17,945 nt of DNA, taken from JACVRW01 sp046735115. GTDB lineage: Bacteria > Actinomycetota > Thermoleophilia > Solirubrobacterales > Thermoleophilaceae. The notes beneath the pieces are model-generated. The model saw nothing but the letters and a program-made list of their open reading frames with translations. It did not search any database and had not been told where the DNA came from. Below, piece after piece: positions 1 to 6,387 of the stretch (the stretch's first letter is position 1; the number at the start of each line of letters is the position of its first letter). The stretch lies in the NCBI GenBank assembly GCA_046735115.1, contig JBKPSR010000149.1, forward strand, positions 1-17,945. The letters run 5' to 3'. The position numbers and the translations under genes were made by a program.

Positions 1-786
1 GCGCAGGCCTCTCCCGACCGCGCGGTCGTCTGGGCCGCGGGCGACGCCGCCGCGCCGGGGAGGGCGGCCGACCGCGTCGCAGCGCTGGTCCGCCGCGGCA
101 AGCCCGACCGCTTCCTATACCTGGGCGACGTCTACGAGACCGGCACTTCGGCCGAGTTCCGGCGCTGGTACCACCCGCGCTTCGGCCGCCTCTCGCGCAT
201 CACGCAGCCGACGATCGGCAACCACGAGTGGGACAACCGCTTCTTCGGCTACTACAGGTACTGGGCCGGGCAGAAGGGCCGCAAGTGGCCGCCGTGGTCC
301 AAGTCGACGATCGCCGGCTGGGAGATCCTGAACCTCAACTCCCAGGCGCCGCATGGCACGGGCTCGCCGCAGGTGCGCTGGCTCGAGAGCGCCCTGAGCG
401 GGCCGGGCGACTGCCGCATCGCCTTCTGGCACCGCCCGCGCTACAGCGCGGGCGCCTACGGGGGCGCGCCCGATCTCAACCCGTTCTGGAACCGGCTCTC
501 AGGCCACGCGCGGATAGTCCTGAGCGGGCACGACCACAACCTTCAGCGCCACCATCCGCAGAGAGGCCTCACCCAGTACGTGGTCGGCGCGGGCGGACGC
601 CCCCGCTACCGGCTCCATCCCGGCGACCCTACGCTCGCCTGGGGCACCGACCAAGCCAACGGCGCCCTCCGCATGGTGCTGAAGCCGGGAAGCGCCCTGC
701 TCGAGTTCAGGGCTCCCGATGGCCGCCTGCTCGATCGCAGTCACGCGTCGTGCTCGGCCGGCGGGCTCGCGGCCGCGGCGCAGTAG
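1..786 (+). CDS. Calcineurin-like metallophosphoesterase, 5'-truncated
   Basis: The reading frame is open from the window edge to the TAG at 784-786, so the N-terminus (probably a signal peptide or a leading domain) is missing; 261 residues remain. The order of metal-binding motifs is that of calcineurin/purple-acid-type phosphoesterases. In window numbering they are GD (D15), YLGDVYE (D43), IGNHEW (N74, H75), FWHRPRYSAG (H144) and LSGHDHN (H177, H179). These ligands normally hold a dinuclear metal centre that hydrolyses phosphate mono- or diesters. The start of the catalytic domain appears complete, so probably only a leader or linker is lost. Its substrate cannot be told from sequence. The next gene starts 11 bases downstream on the same strand, so the two may be co-transcribed. 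The family assignment is firm; secretion is likely for such proteins but cannot be seen here. Confidence 0.9.
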   Translation, partial: AQASPDRAVVWAAGDAAAPGRAADRVAALVRRGKPDRFLYLGDVYETGTSAEFRRWYHPRFGRLSRITQPTIGNHEWDNRFFGYYRYWAGQKGRKWPPWSKSTIAGWEILNLNSQAPHGTGSPQVRWLESALSGPGDCRIAFWHRPRYSAGAYGGAPDLNPFWNRLSGHARIVLSGHDHNLQRHHPQRGLTQYVVGAGGRPRYRLHPGDPTLAWGTDQANGALRMVLKPGSALLEFRAPDGRLLDRSHASCSAGGLAAAAQ

Positions 787-797
787 CGTTCGGGGCG

Positions 798-1511
798 ATG
801 GACGAGCCCGTGGTGATCCTCTGCGGGGGCCGGGGCACGCGCCTCCGCGAGCACACGCAGACGATCCCGAAGCCGCTGGTCGAGATCGGCGGGCGGCCGA
901 TCCTCTGGCACGTGATGAGCATCTATGCCGACCAGGGCTTCAGGCGCTTCGTGCTATGCCTCGGCCACAAGGGCGAGCTGATCGAGGAGTTCGTGAGGAA
1001 CGACGGCCTGCCCGGCGGCCTTACGGTGGACTGCGTCGCGACGGGCGAGGAGACGCCGACGGGCGGCCGCATCGTGCGCGTGAAGGACCGCCTCCGCGGC
1101 GGGCGCTTCTGCGCAACGTATGCCGATGGCGTGGCCGACATCGACCTCGCCGCCCTCCTCGACTTCCACCGCTCCCACGGCGCGCTCGCCACGATGACCG
1201 TCGTACAGCCGCAGCTCCAGTTCGGCGTGGCCCGCATGAACGGCGACGGCGTGGTCGACAGCTTCGAGGAGAAGCCGCAGTTCGACGGCTGGATCAACGG
1301 CGGCTTTTTCTGCTTCGAGGAAGGCGCGCTCGACTACATCGAGGAAGACTCCGTGCTCGAGCGCGAGCCGCTCGAGCACCTCGCCGGCGACGGCCAGCTG
1401 CGCGCCTTCCGCCACGCCGGTTTCTGGGACTGCATGGACACCTACAAGGACGCGATCCTCCTCAACGACCTGTGGGCGGCTGGACGCGCGCCCTGGAAGG
1501 AATCTGCATAG
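798..1511 (+). CDS. rfbF: Glucose-1-phosphate cytidylyltransferase-like nucleotidyltransferase
   Basis: This 237-residue GT-A-fold nucleotidyltransferase resembles RfbF, which makes CDP-glucose from CTP and glucose-1-phosphate for 3,6-dideoxysugar or other surface-sugar pathways. Visible motifs are the N-terminal GGRGTRLRE loop (residues 10-18) with PKPLVEIGG after it (K25 contacts the nucleotide or phosphate in the family). The RfbF-like GEETPTGGR, a YADGVAD metal-site segment (D110), FEEKP, WINGGFF, EREPLE and the C-terminal GFWDCMDT also match. It is slightly shorter than the usual ~255 residues. The frame is open upstream to 228, but similarity begins exactly at the ATG at 798, and the upstream part overlaps the phosphoesterase, so 798 was chosen. 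No CDP-glucose 4,6-dehydratase or sugar-modifying gene lies beside it here. The substrate is therefore inferred from family; another sugar-1-phosphate nucleotidyltransferase activity is possible. Confidence 0.85.
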   Translation: MDEPVVILCGGRGTRLREHTQTIPKPLVEIGGRPILWHVMSIYADQGFRRFVLCLGHKGELIEEFVRNDGLPGGLTVDCVATGEETPTGGRIVRVKDRLRGGRFCATYADGVADIDLAALLDFHRSHGALATMTVVQPQLQFGVARMNGDGVVDSFEEKPQFDGWINGGFFCFEEGALDYIEEDSVLEREPLEHLAGDGQLRAFRHAGFWDCMDTYKDAILLNDLWAAGRAPWKESA

Positions 1512-1532
1512 GTTGCGGCGAAAACCGCGTGC

Positions 1533-2384
1533 GTGACGCGTACCGGAACGACCGCCCTCACCCTGTCCGAGGAGATCCGTCAGCGCTTCGACGAGTTCAG
1601 CCGCTCGCAGAAGGACGTCGGGCAGTACATCGTGGACCATCTCGAGGAGGCCGCGTTCCACACCGCCGAGGAGCTGGCGCGCCGGGCCAACACTTCGAGC
1701 TCCACGGTCGTTCGCTTCGCCCAGGCCCTTGGCTTCGAGGGGTTCCCCGAGCTTCAGTCGGCGGCCCGCGACGAGTACCGGCGCGCGCGTGAGAACGGCT
1801 CCCCCGCGAGCGACCTGACCACCCAGCCGCTCTTCCCGATCGACCAGACCGAGTTCGAGGCGGCCCTCGGCGCGGACCACGCGAACATGGCCGAGACCGC
1901 CCGCAAGGTGGACCGCGACGAGGTGGCCGCCGCGGTCGACCTGATCTCGCGTGCCGAGCGCATCGTGCTCTGCGGCACCGACCAGATGGCCTTCTTCGCG
2001 AGCTACCTGCGCCACCTGCTGATGCTGCTCGACCTGCGCGCCGAGGTGGTCGCCTCGCCGAGCCAGGAGGGCCTCGCGAAGCTCGGCAGGGTCGACGACA
2101 AGACCGTCATGGTCGGCTTCTCGGCGGGCAGGCCGCATCCCCTAGTCGTCCGAGCGATCAAGCTAGCGCGCAACCGCCGCGCCGCGACGATCGCGATCGC
2201 CGACGCCACGCTGTCCGAGGTGGCAAAACTTGCCGACCACAAGCTCTACTACTCGTCCAACAGCCCAGCCTTCGTCCGCTCGCACGCGGCACTGCTGGCC
2301 CTCATCCAAGCGCTTGCGTATGGGGTTTACGCGTTGGACGAGTCGGCCTACTCCGACCGCATCAAGGCCTTCCGGCTGAAGTAG
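1533..2384 (+). CDS. MurR/RpiR family transcriptional regulator (HTH + SIS)
   Basis: The 283-residue protein starts at GTG 1533, 21 bases after the cytidylyltransferase gene. Residues about 10-85 form an RpiR-type helix-turn-helix: EEIRQRF near the start, then HTAEELARRANTSSSTVVRF and ALGFEGFPEL, which are typical of the family. Residues about 125-265 form a SIS (sugar isomerase) domain with a phosphosugar-binding loop around VGFSAGRPHPLV, where family members bind sugar phosphates as effectors. Such proteins are dimeric DNA-binding repressors or activators controlling sugar-phosphate or amino-sugar genes. Neighbours are a sugar-1-phosphate nucleotidyltransferase upstream and an M1 peptidase plus PLP-synthase operon downstream. 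A perfect 8-bp inverted repeat lies just after its stop codon and may be its binding site. The ligand is unknown. The family call is firm; the target genes are inference. Confidence 0.92.
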   Translation: MTRTGTTALTLSEEIRQRFDEFSRSQKDVGQYIVDHLEEAAFHTAEELARRANTSSSTVVRFAQALGFEGFPELQSAARDEYRRARENGSPASDLTTQPLFPIDQTEFEAALGADHANMAETARKVDRDEVAAAVDLISRAERIVLCGTDQMAFFASYLRHLLMLLDLRAEVVASPSQEGLAKLGRVDDKTVMVGFSAGRPHPLVVRAIKLARNRRAATIAIADATLSEVAKLADHKLYYSSNSPAFVRSHAALLALIQALAYGVYALDESAYSDRIKAFRLK

Positions 2385-2386
2385 TC

Positions 2387-2414
2387 GCGCAGGGCGCGGG
2401 GAGTTACCCTGCGC
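2387..2414. repeat. Perfect 8-bp inverted repeat over the M1 peptidase promoter
   Basis: GCGCAGGG (2387-2394) and CCCTGCGC (2407-2414) are perfect inverted copies separated by 12 bases. They fill the 32-base gap between the RpiR-family gene stop (2384) and the M1 peptidase ATG (2417). The right arm overlaps the putative -10 hexamer TACCCT (2405-2410). It could be an operator for the adjacent regulator, or an RNA hairpin at the start region. No run of T follows, so an intrinsic terminator is unlikely. The repeat is seen directly; its function is inference. Confidence 0.45.
2405..2410 (+). promoter_or_regulatory. Candidate -10 box (TACCCT), leaderless M1 transcript
   Basis: TACCCT fits the TANNNT pattern of actinobacterial housekeeping -10 elements and ends six bases before the ATG at 2417. 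That would put the transcription start at or next to the A of the start codon. No convincing Shine-Dalgarno sequence lies at normal spacing and no good -35 is visible. The position within the inverted repeat suggests regulation. This is a prediction only. Confidence 0.35.
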
Positions 2415-2416
2415 CG

Positions 2417-3844
2417 ATGCTCTTTCGCGGAGGCGTCGCGACCGCTGCTGCCGCATTCCTGTTCGCCGTCGTGGCGGCGCCGGCCTCGGCCGACTTCAGT
2501 CCGGGAGCCGCGGGCGGGGGAGATCCCTTCTTTCCCAGCGCGGGCAACGGCGGCTACGACGTCCAGAGCTACGACGTGAAGCTCGACTACGAGCCGCAGA
2601 ACGAGCAGCTCGCCGGCGACGTCACGATCAGCGCGCGCGCCACACAGGACCTGTCGAGCTTCAACCTCGATCTGCGCGGCTTCAACGTGAGCAGCGTGAC
2701 CGTGAACGGATCGGCGGCGCAGTTCACGCGCAAGGACCAGGAGCTGACGATCACCCCGGGCAGCGGACTGCGGCGCAACCGAGACTTCACCACGCGGATC
2801 GTCTACGCCGGCCATGTGAACAACGTCCGCGACCCGGACCACGCGCGGGACGGCTGGATTCCCACCGAGGACGGCGCGTTCGTCGTGAGCGAGCCGCAGG
2901 GCACTCCGAGCTGGCTCCCGGTGAACGCCAGCCTCAAGGACTTCGCCACCTGGGAGTTCACAGTGACGGTGCCGAAGGGCCGGACGGTCATGGCGAACGG
3001 CACGCTCGTCTCGAAGACCGACAGCGCCGACACGACGACGTGGCGCTGGCGTGAGAGCTCGCCGATGGTTTCGTACCTGGCCACGGTGACGAACGGGTTC
3101 TTCGAGCTGCGCACGGGCGCGCTAGCGAGCGGCGTTCCCGTGTACAACGCGGTCGATCCGCAGACGCGCTTCTACGGCGAGAAGACGCCGCGGCCCGAGG
3201 ACGCCTGGGCCAACCTCGCCGTCGAGCCGGAGGCGGTCGGGTTCCTCTCGCGCCTGTACGGGGCGTATCCGTTCGACAGCGCGGGCGGGATCGTCGACTG
3301 GGCGCCGAACGTGTTCTTCGCGCTCGAGACGCAGACGAAGCCAAATTACGACGTGCTTCCCGACGAGCTCACGATCGTCCACGAGCTCGCCCACCAGTGG
3401 TTCGGCGACGCGCTCGTGCTCGACCACTGGTCGGACATGTGGCTGAACGAGGGCTTCGCCACCTGGAGCGAGTGGATCTGGACTGAGCGCCATGGCGGGC
3501 AGACCGCCCAGCAGCGCTTCAACGAGCTCTACTCGGTGTCCGAGGACTCGACGCGCGGCCAGGACCTGTGGTTCCCCGCGCCGGACGCGCTCCCGGGCCC
3601 GGCCGACCTGTTTGGGACGCCGGTCTACGACCGCGGCGCCATGACGCTCCAGGCGCTGCGCGCGAAGCTCGCTGACTCGACCTTCTTCCAGATCCTCCGC
3701 GACTGGTACGTGGAGCACCGGGACTCGAACGTGACGACGGAGCAGTTCATCGCCACCGCCGAGCGCGACGCGGGGCAGCAGCTCGACCGGTTCTTCGACG
3801 TCTGGCTCTTCCAGGAAGGACGCCCCGAACCGGGGTCCTGGTAG
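2417..3844 (+). CDS. Secreted M1-family zinc aminopeptidase (short form)
   Basis: The 475-residue protein begins with a clear signal peptide: basic start, hydrophobic alanine-rich stretch, and probable cleavage after APASA near residue 25. The N-terminal beta domain spans about residues 35-215. The gluzincin catalytic domain follows. The substrate-binding GAMEN-type segment is represented by FALETQT. The zinc site is HELAHQWFGD (H322, E323, H326), with the third ligand in WLNEGFA (E345), exactly 18 residues after H326. The VYDRGAM segment carries the likely catalytic tyrosine Y404. It lacks the long C-terminal helical domain of ~850-residue PepN-type enzymes and ends soon after the catalytic domain, which is common for secreted actinobacterial members. 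The predicted activity is removal of N-terminal residues from peptides outside the membrane. It is followed after 19 bases by pdxS. The family is certain; the exact substrate is unknown. Confidence 0.93.
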   Translation: MLFRGGVATAAAAFLFAVVAAPASADFSPGAAGGGDPFFPSAGNGGYDVQSYDVKLDYEPQNEQLAGDVTISARATQDLSSFNLDLRGFNVSSVTVNGSAAQFTRKDQELTITPGSGLRRNRDFTTRIVYAGHVNNVRDPDHARDGWIPTEDGAFVVSEPQGTPSWLPVNASLKDFATWEFTVTVPKGRTVMANGTLVSKTDSADTTTWRWRESSPMVSYLATVTNGFFELRTGALASGVPVYNAVDPQTRFYGEKTPRPEDAWANLAVEPEAVGFLSRLYGAYPFDSAGGIVDWAPNVFFALETQTKPNYDVLPDELTIVHELAHQWFGDALVLDHWSDMWLNEGFATWSEWIWTERHGGQTAQQRFNELYSVSEDSTRGQDLWFPAPDALPGPADLFGTPVYDRGAMTLQALRAKLADSTFFQILRDWYVEHRDSNVTTEQFIATAERDAGQQLDRFFDVWLFQEGRPEPGSW

Positions 3845-3847
3845 GTC

Positions 3848-3853
3848 TATCCT
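3848..3853 (+). promoter_or_regulatory. Candidate -10 box (TATCCT) for pdxS
   Basis: TATCCT lies in the 19-base gap between the M1 peptidase stop and the pdxS ATG at 3864. The expected transcription start, about seven bases after the hexamer, would fall near 3860 and give a leader of about four bases. No Shine-Dalgarno sequence is visible. This would give the pdxST-M29 operon its own near-leaderless promoter. No -35 is recognised, so confidence is low. Confidence 0.35.
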
Positions 3854-3863
3854 GGGTAGCCAC

Positions 3864-4748
3864 ATGGAGACCGGCACCTTCAGAGTCAAGGCGGGCCTCG
3901 CCGAGATGCTCAAGGGCGGCGTGATCATGGACGTCGTCACGTCCGAGCAGGCGAAGATCGCCGAGGACGCCGGCGCGGCCGCCGTGATGGCGCTCGAGCG
4001 CGTGCCCGCAGACATCCGCCGCGACGGCGGCGTTGCGCGCATGAGCGATCCCACGATGATCGAGGGGATCAAGGGGGCCGTCACGATCCCGGTGATGGCG
4101 AAGGCGCGCATCGGGCATTTCGTCGAGGCGCAGGTGCTCGAGGCGCTCGACGTCGACTACATCGACGAGTCCGAGGTTCTCACGCCCGCCGACGAGGCGC
4201 ACCACATCGACAAGTGGGCGTTCAAGGTGCCGTTCGTGTGCGGCGCGACCAACCTGGGCGAGGCGCTCCGCCGCATCGCCGAGGGCGCCGCGATGATCCG
4301 CTCGAAGGGCGAGGCGGGCACCGGCAACGTGGTCGAGGCCGTGCGCCACATCCGCCTGATCACGGGCGAGATCCGGCGGCTCCAGTCGCTGTCGGCCACG
4401 GAGCTCCCGACCGCCGCGAAGGAGCTCCAGGCGCCGCTCGAGCTCGTCAAGCAGGTGGCGGAGAGCGGAAAGCTGCCCGTCGTGCTCTTCTGCGCGGGCG
4501 GGATCGCCACCCCTGCCGACGCGGCGCTCATGATGCAGCTCGGGGCCGAGGGCAACTTCGTAGGCTCGGGCATCTTCAAGTCCTCGAACCCGGAGCAGCG
4601 CGCCCGCGCAATCGTCGAGGCGACCACGCACTACAACGATCCCGAGCGCGTCGCCGACGCCTCGCGCGAGCTCGGCGAGGCGATGCCGGGCATCGAGATC
4701 GGAACGCTGCAGGAGAACGGCGGGCTGCTCCAGCACCGCGGCTGGTGA
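3864..4748 (+). CDS. pdxS: Pyridoxal 5'-phosphate synthase, lyase subunit PdxS
   Basis: PdxS (294 residues, the usual length) condenses ribose 5-phosphate, glyceraldehyde 3-phosphate and ammonia into PLP. It is a TIM-barrel enzyme forming a dodecamer decorated with the glutaminase PdxT. Near-invariant family segments are present: GGVIMDVVTSEQAKIAEDAG (D23), ALERVPADIR, ARMSDP, VMAKARIGHFVEAQ (lysine K80, which binds the pentose phosphate), DEADHIDK-like EAHHIDKW, and IRSKGEAGTGNVVEA (K148, the second Schiff-base lysine). The C-terminal GSGIFKS phosphate-binding segment is also there. The last codons overlap the GTG of pdxT by a GTGA, so the two subunits are translationally coupled. A TATCCT hexamer ten bases before the ATG suggests a local promoter. 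The identification is certain from motifs and the partner gene. Confidence 0.98.
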   Translation: METGTFRVKAGLAEMLKGGVIMDVVTSEQAKIAEDAGAAAVMALERVPADIRRDGGVARMSDPTMIEGIKGAVTIPVMAKARIGHFVEAQVLEALDVDYIDESEVLTPADEAHHIDKWAFKVPFVCGATNLGEALRRIAEGAAMIRSKGEAGTGNVVEAVRHIRLITGEIRRLQSLSATELPTAAKELQAPLELVKQVAESGKLPVVLFCAGGIATPADAALMMQLGAEGNFVGSGIFKSSNPEQRARAIVEATTHYNDPERVADASRELGEAMPGIEIGTLQENGGLLQHRGW

Positions 4749-5287
4749 CTGTCGGCGTCCTCGCCCTACAGGGCGGCTTCGAGGCACACGAGCAGAGCCT
4801 GGCTCGCCTCGGCGCCGACGTCCGCGAGGTTCGGACCACCGAGGATCTCGAGGATCTCGATGCGCTCATCATCCCCGGAGGGGAGTCGACGACCATCGGA
4901 CTTGGGGTGGAACGAGAGGGGCTGGCGGAGCCGCTCGTCGAGTTCGCCCGGTCCGGGAAGCCGGTACTCGGGACCTGCGCGGGCATGATCATGCTGGACC
5001 GCGAGCACCTGGGGCTGCTCGACATCGCGGTCCGGCGCAACGCCTTCGGCCGTCAGCTGGCGTCGTTCGAGATGGAGCTGGGCTTCGACGGCGGAAGCAT
5101 CGACGCCGTCTTCATCCGCGCCCCCTGGGCGGAGGACGTCGGGGATGGCGTGGAGGTCCTGGCCGAGGTCGACGGGCATCCCGTCGCGGTGCGTCAGGGG
5201 AACATCCTCGCGGTCGCCTTCCACCCCGAGCTCAGCTCGGATCTATCCGTGCACAGGTGGCTTGTGGATAGGGTCCACGCGGCATGA
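4745..5287 (+). CDS. pdxT: Pyridoxal 5'-phosphate synthase, glutaminase subunit PdxT
   Basis: PdxT (180 residues) is the class I glutamine amidotransferase that hydrolyses glutamine and channels ammonia to PdxS. The family start VGVLALQGGFEAHE is followed by IIPGGESTTIG (oxyanion and PdxS contact region). The nucleophile elbow is GTCAGMI (C78) and the catalytic pair is in AFHPEL (H160, E162), so the Cys-His-Glu triad is complete. The frame is open upstream through pdxS, but similarity starts at GTG 4745, which overlaps the pdxS stop codon (GTGA). The C-terminus overlaps the next gene by ATGA (5284-5287), so three genes are coupled in a row. It is slightly shorter than the usual ~190 residues. 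The identification is certain. Confidence 0.97.
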   Translation: MTVGVLALQGGFEAHEQSLARLGADVREVRTTEDLEDLDALIIPGGESTTIGLGVEREGLAEPLVEFARSGKPVLGTCAGMIMLDREHLGLLDIAVRRNAFGRQLASFEMELGFDGGSIDAVFIRAPWAEDVGDGVEVLAEVDGHPVAVRQGNILAVAFHPELSSDLSVHRWLVDRVHAA

Positions 5288-6387
5288 GAGACCACCGCGT
5301 CGACGCGCTCGCTCAGATCCTCGTCCGCTACTCGACGAACGTGACGAAGGGGGACGTCTGCTCGATCGCGGCGACGACCGCGGCCGAGCCGCTCGTGCAG
5401 GCGGTCTACGAGGAGGTGCTCCGGGCTGGTGGGCTGCCGATCGTGCAGCTTCAACCGAGCGGAGCGCAGGCGGCCTTCTACGAGCTCGCGGGCGACGAGC
5501 AGCTCGACTGGGTGCCGCCCACCACCGAGTGGACCGTCGACAACGCGGACGTCCACATCTCGGTGATGGCCTCGCTCAACACGCGCGAGCTCTCAACCGC
5601 CGACCCGAAGAAGCAGGCACGCCACCAGAAGGCCCGCAAGCACATCATGGAGACATCCATGCGGCGCGCCGCCGAGAACGGCTATCGCTGGGCGCTGACG
5701 CTGTTTCCCACCCACGCCTATGCGAGCGAGGCGGGCATGTCGCTGCCCGCGTACGAAGACTTCTACTACGCCGCCTGCCTCGCGGTCGACGGCGACCCGG
5801 TCACGGCCTGGCAGCGCCAGTCCGACGAGGTCGGCCGGCTCACCGACTGGATCCAGGGGAGGGAGGAGATCCGCATCCGGGCCGAGGGCACCGATATCAC
5901 GCTGGGGGTCGCCGGCCGCAACTGGATCCCCTGCGTGGGCGAGCACAACATGCCGGACGGCGAGTTCTTCACCGGCCCGGTCGAGGACGCCGTGAACGGC
6001 ACGATCTGCTTCTCGTTCCCCGCGAGCTACGGCGGCCGAACCGTGTCGGGCGTGTGCCTGCGCTTCGAGAACGGCAAGGTGGTGGACGCGACCGCGGACC
6101 AGGGCGAGGAGTTCCTGATCGAGATGCTCGACACGGACCCGGGCGCCCGCCGCCTCGGCGAGCTCGGGATCGGTACGAACTTCGGGATTGAGCGCGGGAC
6201 GAAGGAGATCCTCCTCGACGAGAAGATCGGCGGCACAGTCCACCTCGCGGTGGGGATGGCCTACCCCCAGACGGGCGGCACGAACAACTCCGCCGTCCAC
6301 TGGGACATGGTCTGCGACCTGCGTCAGGGCGGCTCGATCACCGTGGACGGCGACGAGCTGCAGCGCGACGGCAAGTTCCTGGTGTAG
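5284..6387 (+). CDS. M29-family (AmpS/aminopeptidase T-type) metallopeptidase
   Basis: The 367-residue protein has all metal ligands of peptidase family M29, whose members are cytosolic dimeric aminopeptidases with two metal ions. The ligands are E227 (in PDGEFFTGP), E293 (LGELGIGTN), H320 (TVHLAVG), Y327 (MAYPQTGG), and H339 and D341 (SAVHWDMV). The spacings of 66, 27, 7 and 2 residues agree closely with those known for the Thermus and Staphylococcus enzymes. No signal peptide is present. The ATG is inside the pdxT stop (ATGA), so it should be made together with PLP synthase. Its role there is not obvious: it may recycle peptides to amino acids, including glutamine for PdxT, but that is speculation. 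It converges with the - strand gene, whose stop codon begins at the very next base (6388), and no terminator hairpin is visible between them. Confidence 0.95.
   Translation: MRDHRVDALAQILVRYSTNVTKGDVCSIAATTAAEPLVQAVYEEVLRAGGLPIVQLQPSGAQAAFYELAGDEQLDWVPPTTEWTVDNADVHISVMASLNTRELSTADPKKQARHQKARKHIMETSMRRAAENGYRWALTLFPTHAYASEAGMSLPAYEDFYYAACLAVDGDPVTAWQRQSDEVGRLTDWIQGREEIRIRAEGTDITLGVAGRNWIPCVGEHNMPDGEFFTGPVEDAVNGTICFSFPASYGGRTVSGVCLRFENGKVVDATADQGEEFLIEMLDTDPGARRLGELGIGTNFGIERGTKEILLDEKIGGTVHLAVGMAYPQTGGTNNSAVHWDMVCDLRQGGSITVDGDELQRDGKFLV

Noticed and set aside
228..797. N-terminal extension of the cytidylyltransferase frame
   Set aside because: It overlaps the phosphoesterase gene, which carries all the motifs, and is arginine/proline-rich nonsense; family similarity begins at 798.
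1515..1528. Small hairpin GCGG-CGAAAA-CCGC before the regulator gene
   Set aside because: A 4-bp stem is too short to separate from chance in DNA this rich in G+C.
954..2138. 394-codon - strand frame across the cytidylyltransferase and regulator genes
   Set aside because: It runs opposite two well-recognised genes and has low-complexity composition without family resemblance.
3122..4787. Two long - strand frames opposite the M1 peptidase and pdxS
   Set aside because: They are antisense shadows of conserved enzymes, with no signal, motif or plausible start.
4841..4858. Tandem 9-bp repeat GAGGATCTC x2 in pdxT
   Set aside because: It encodes a repeated Glu-Asp-Leu in a variable loop and is only two units, so it is unremarkable.
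5264..5272. TGTGGATAG, one mismatch from a DnaA box
   Set aside because: It is a single site inside the conserved pdxT coding region with no cluster, AT-rich stretch or replication gene nearby.
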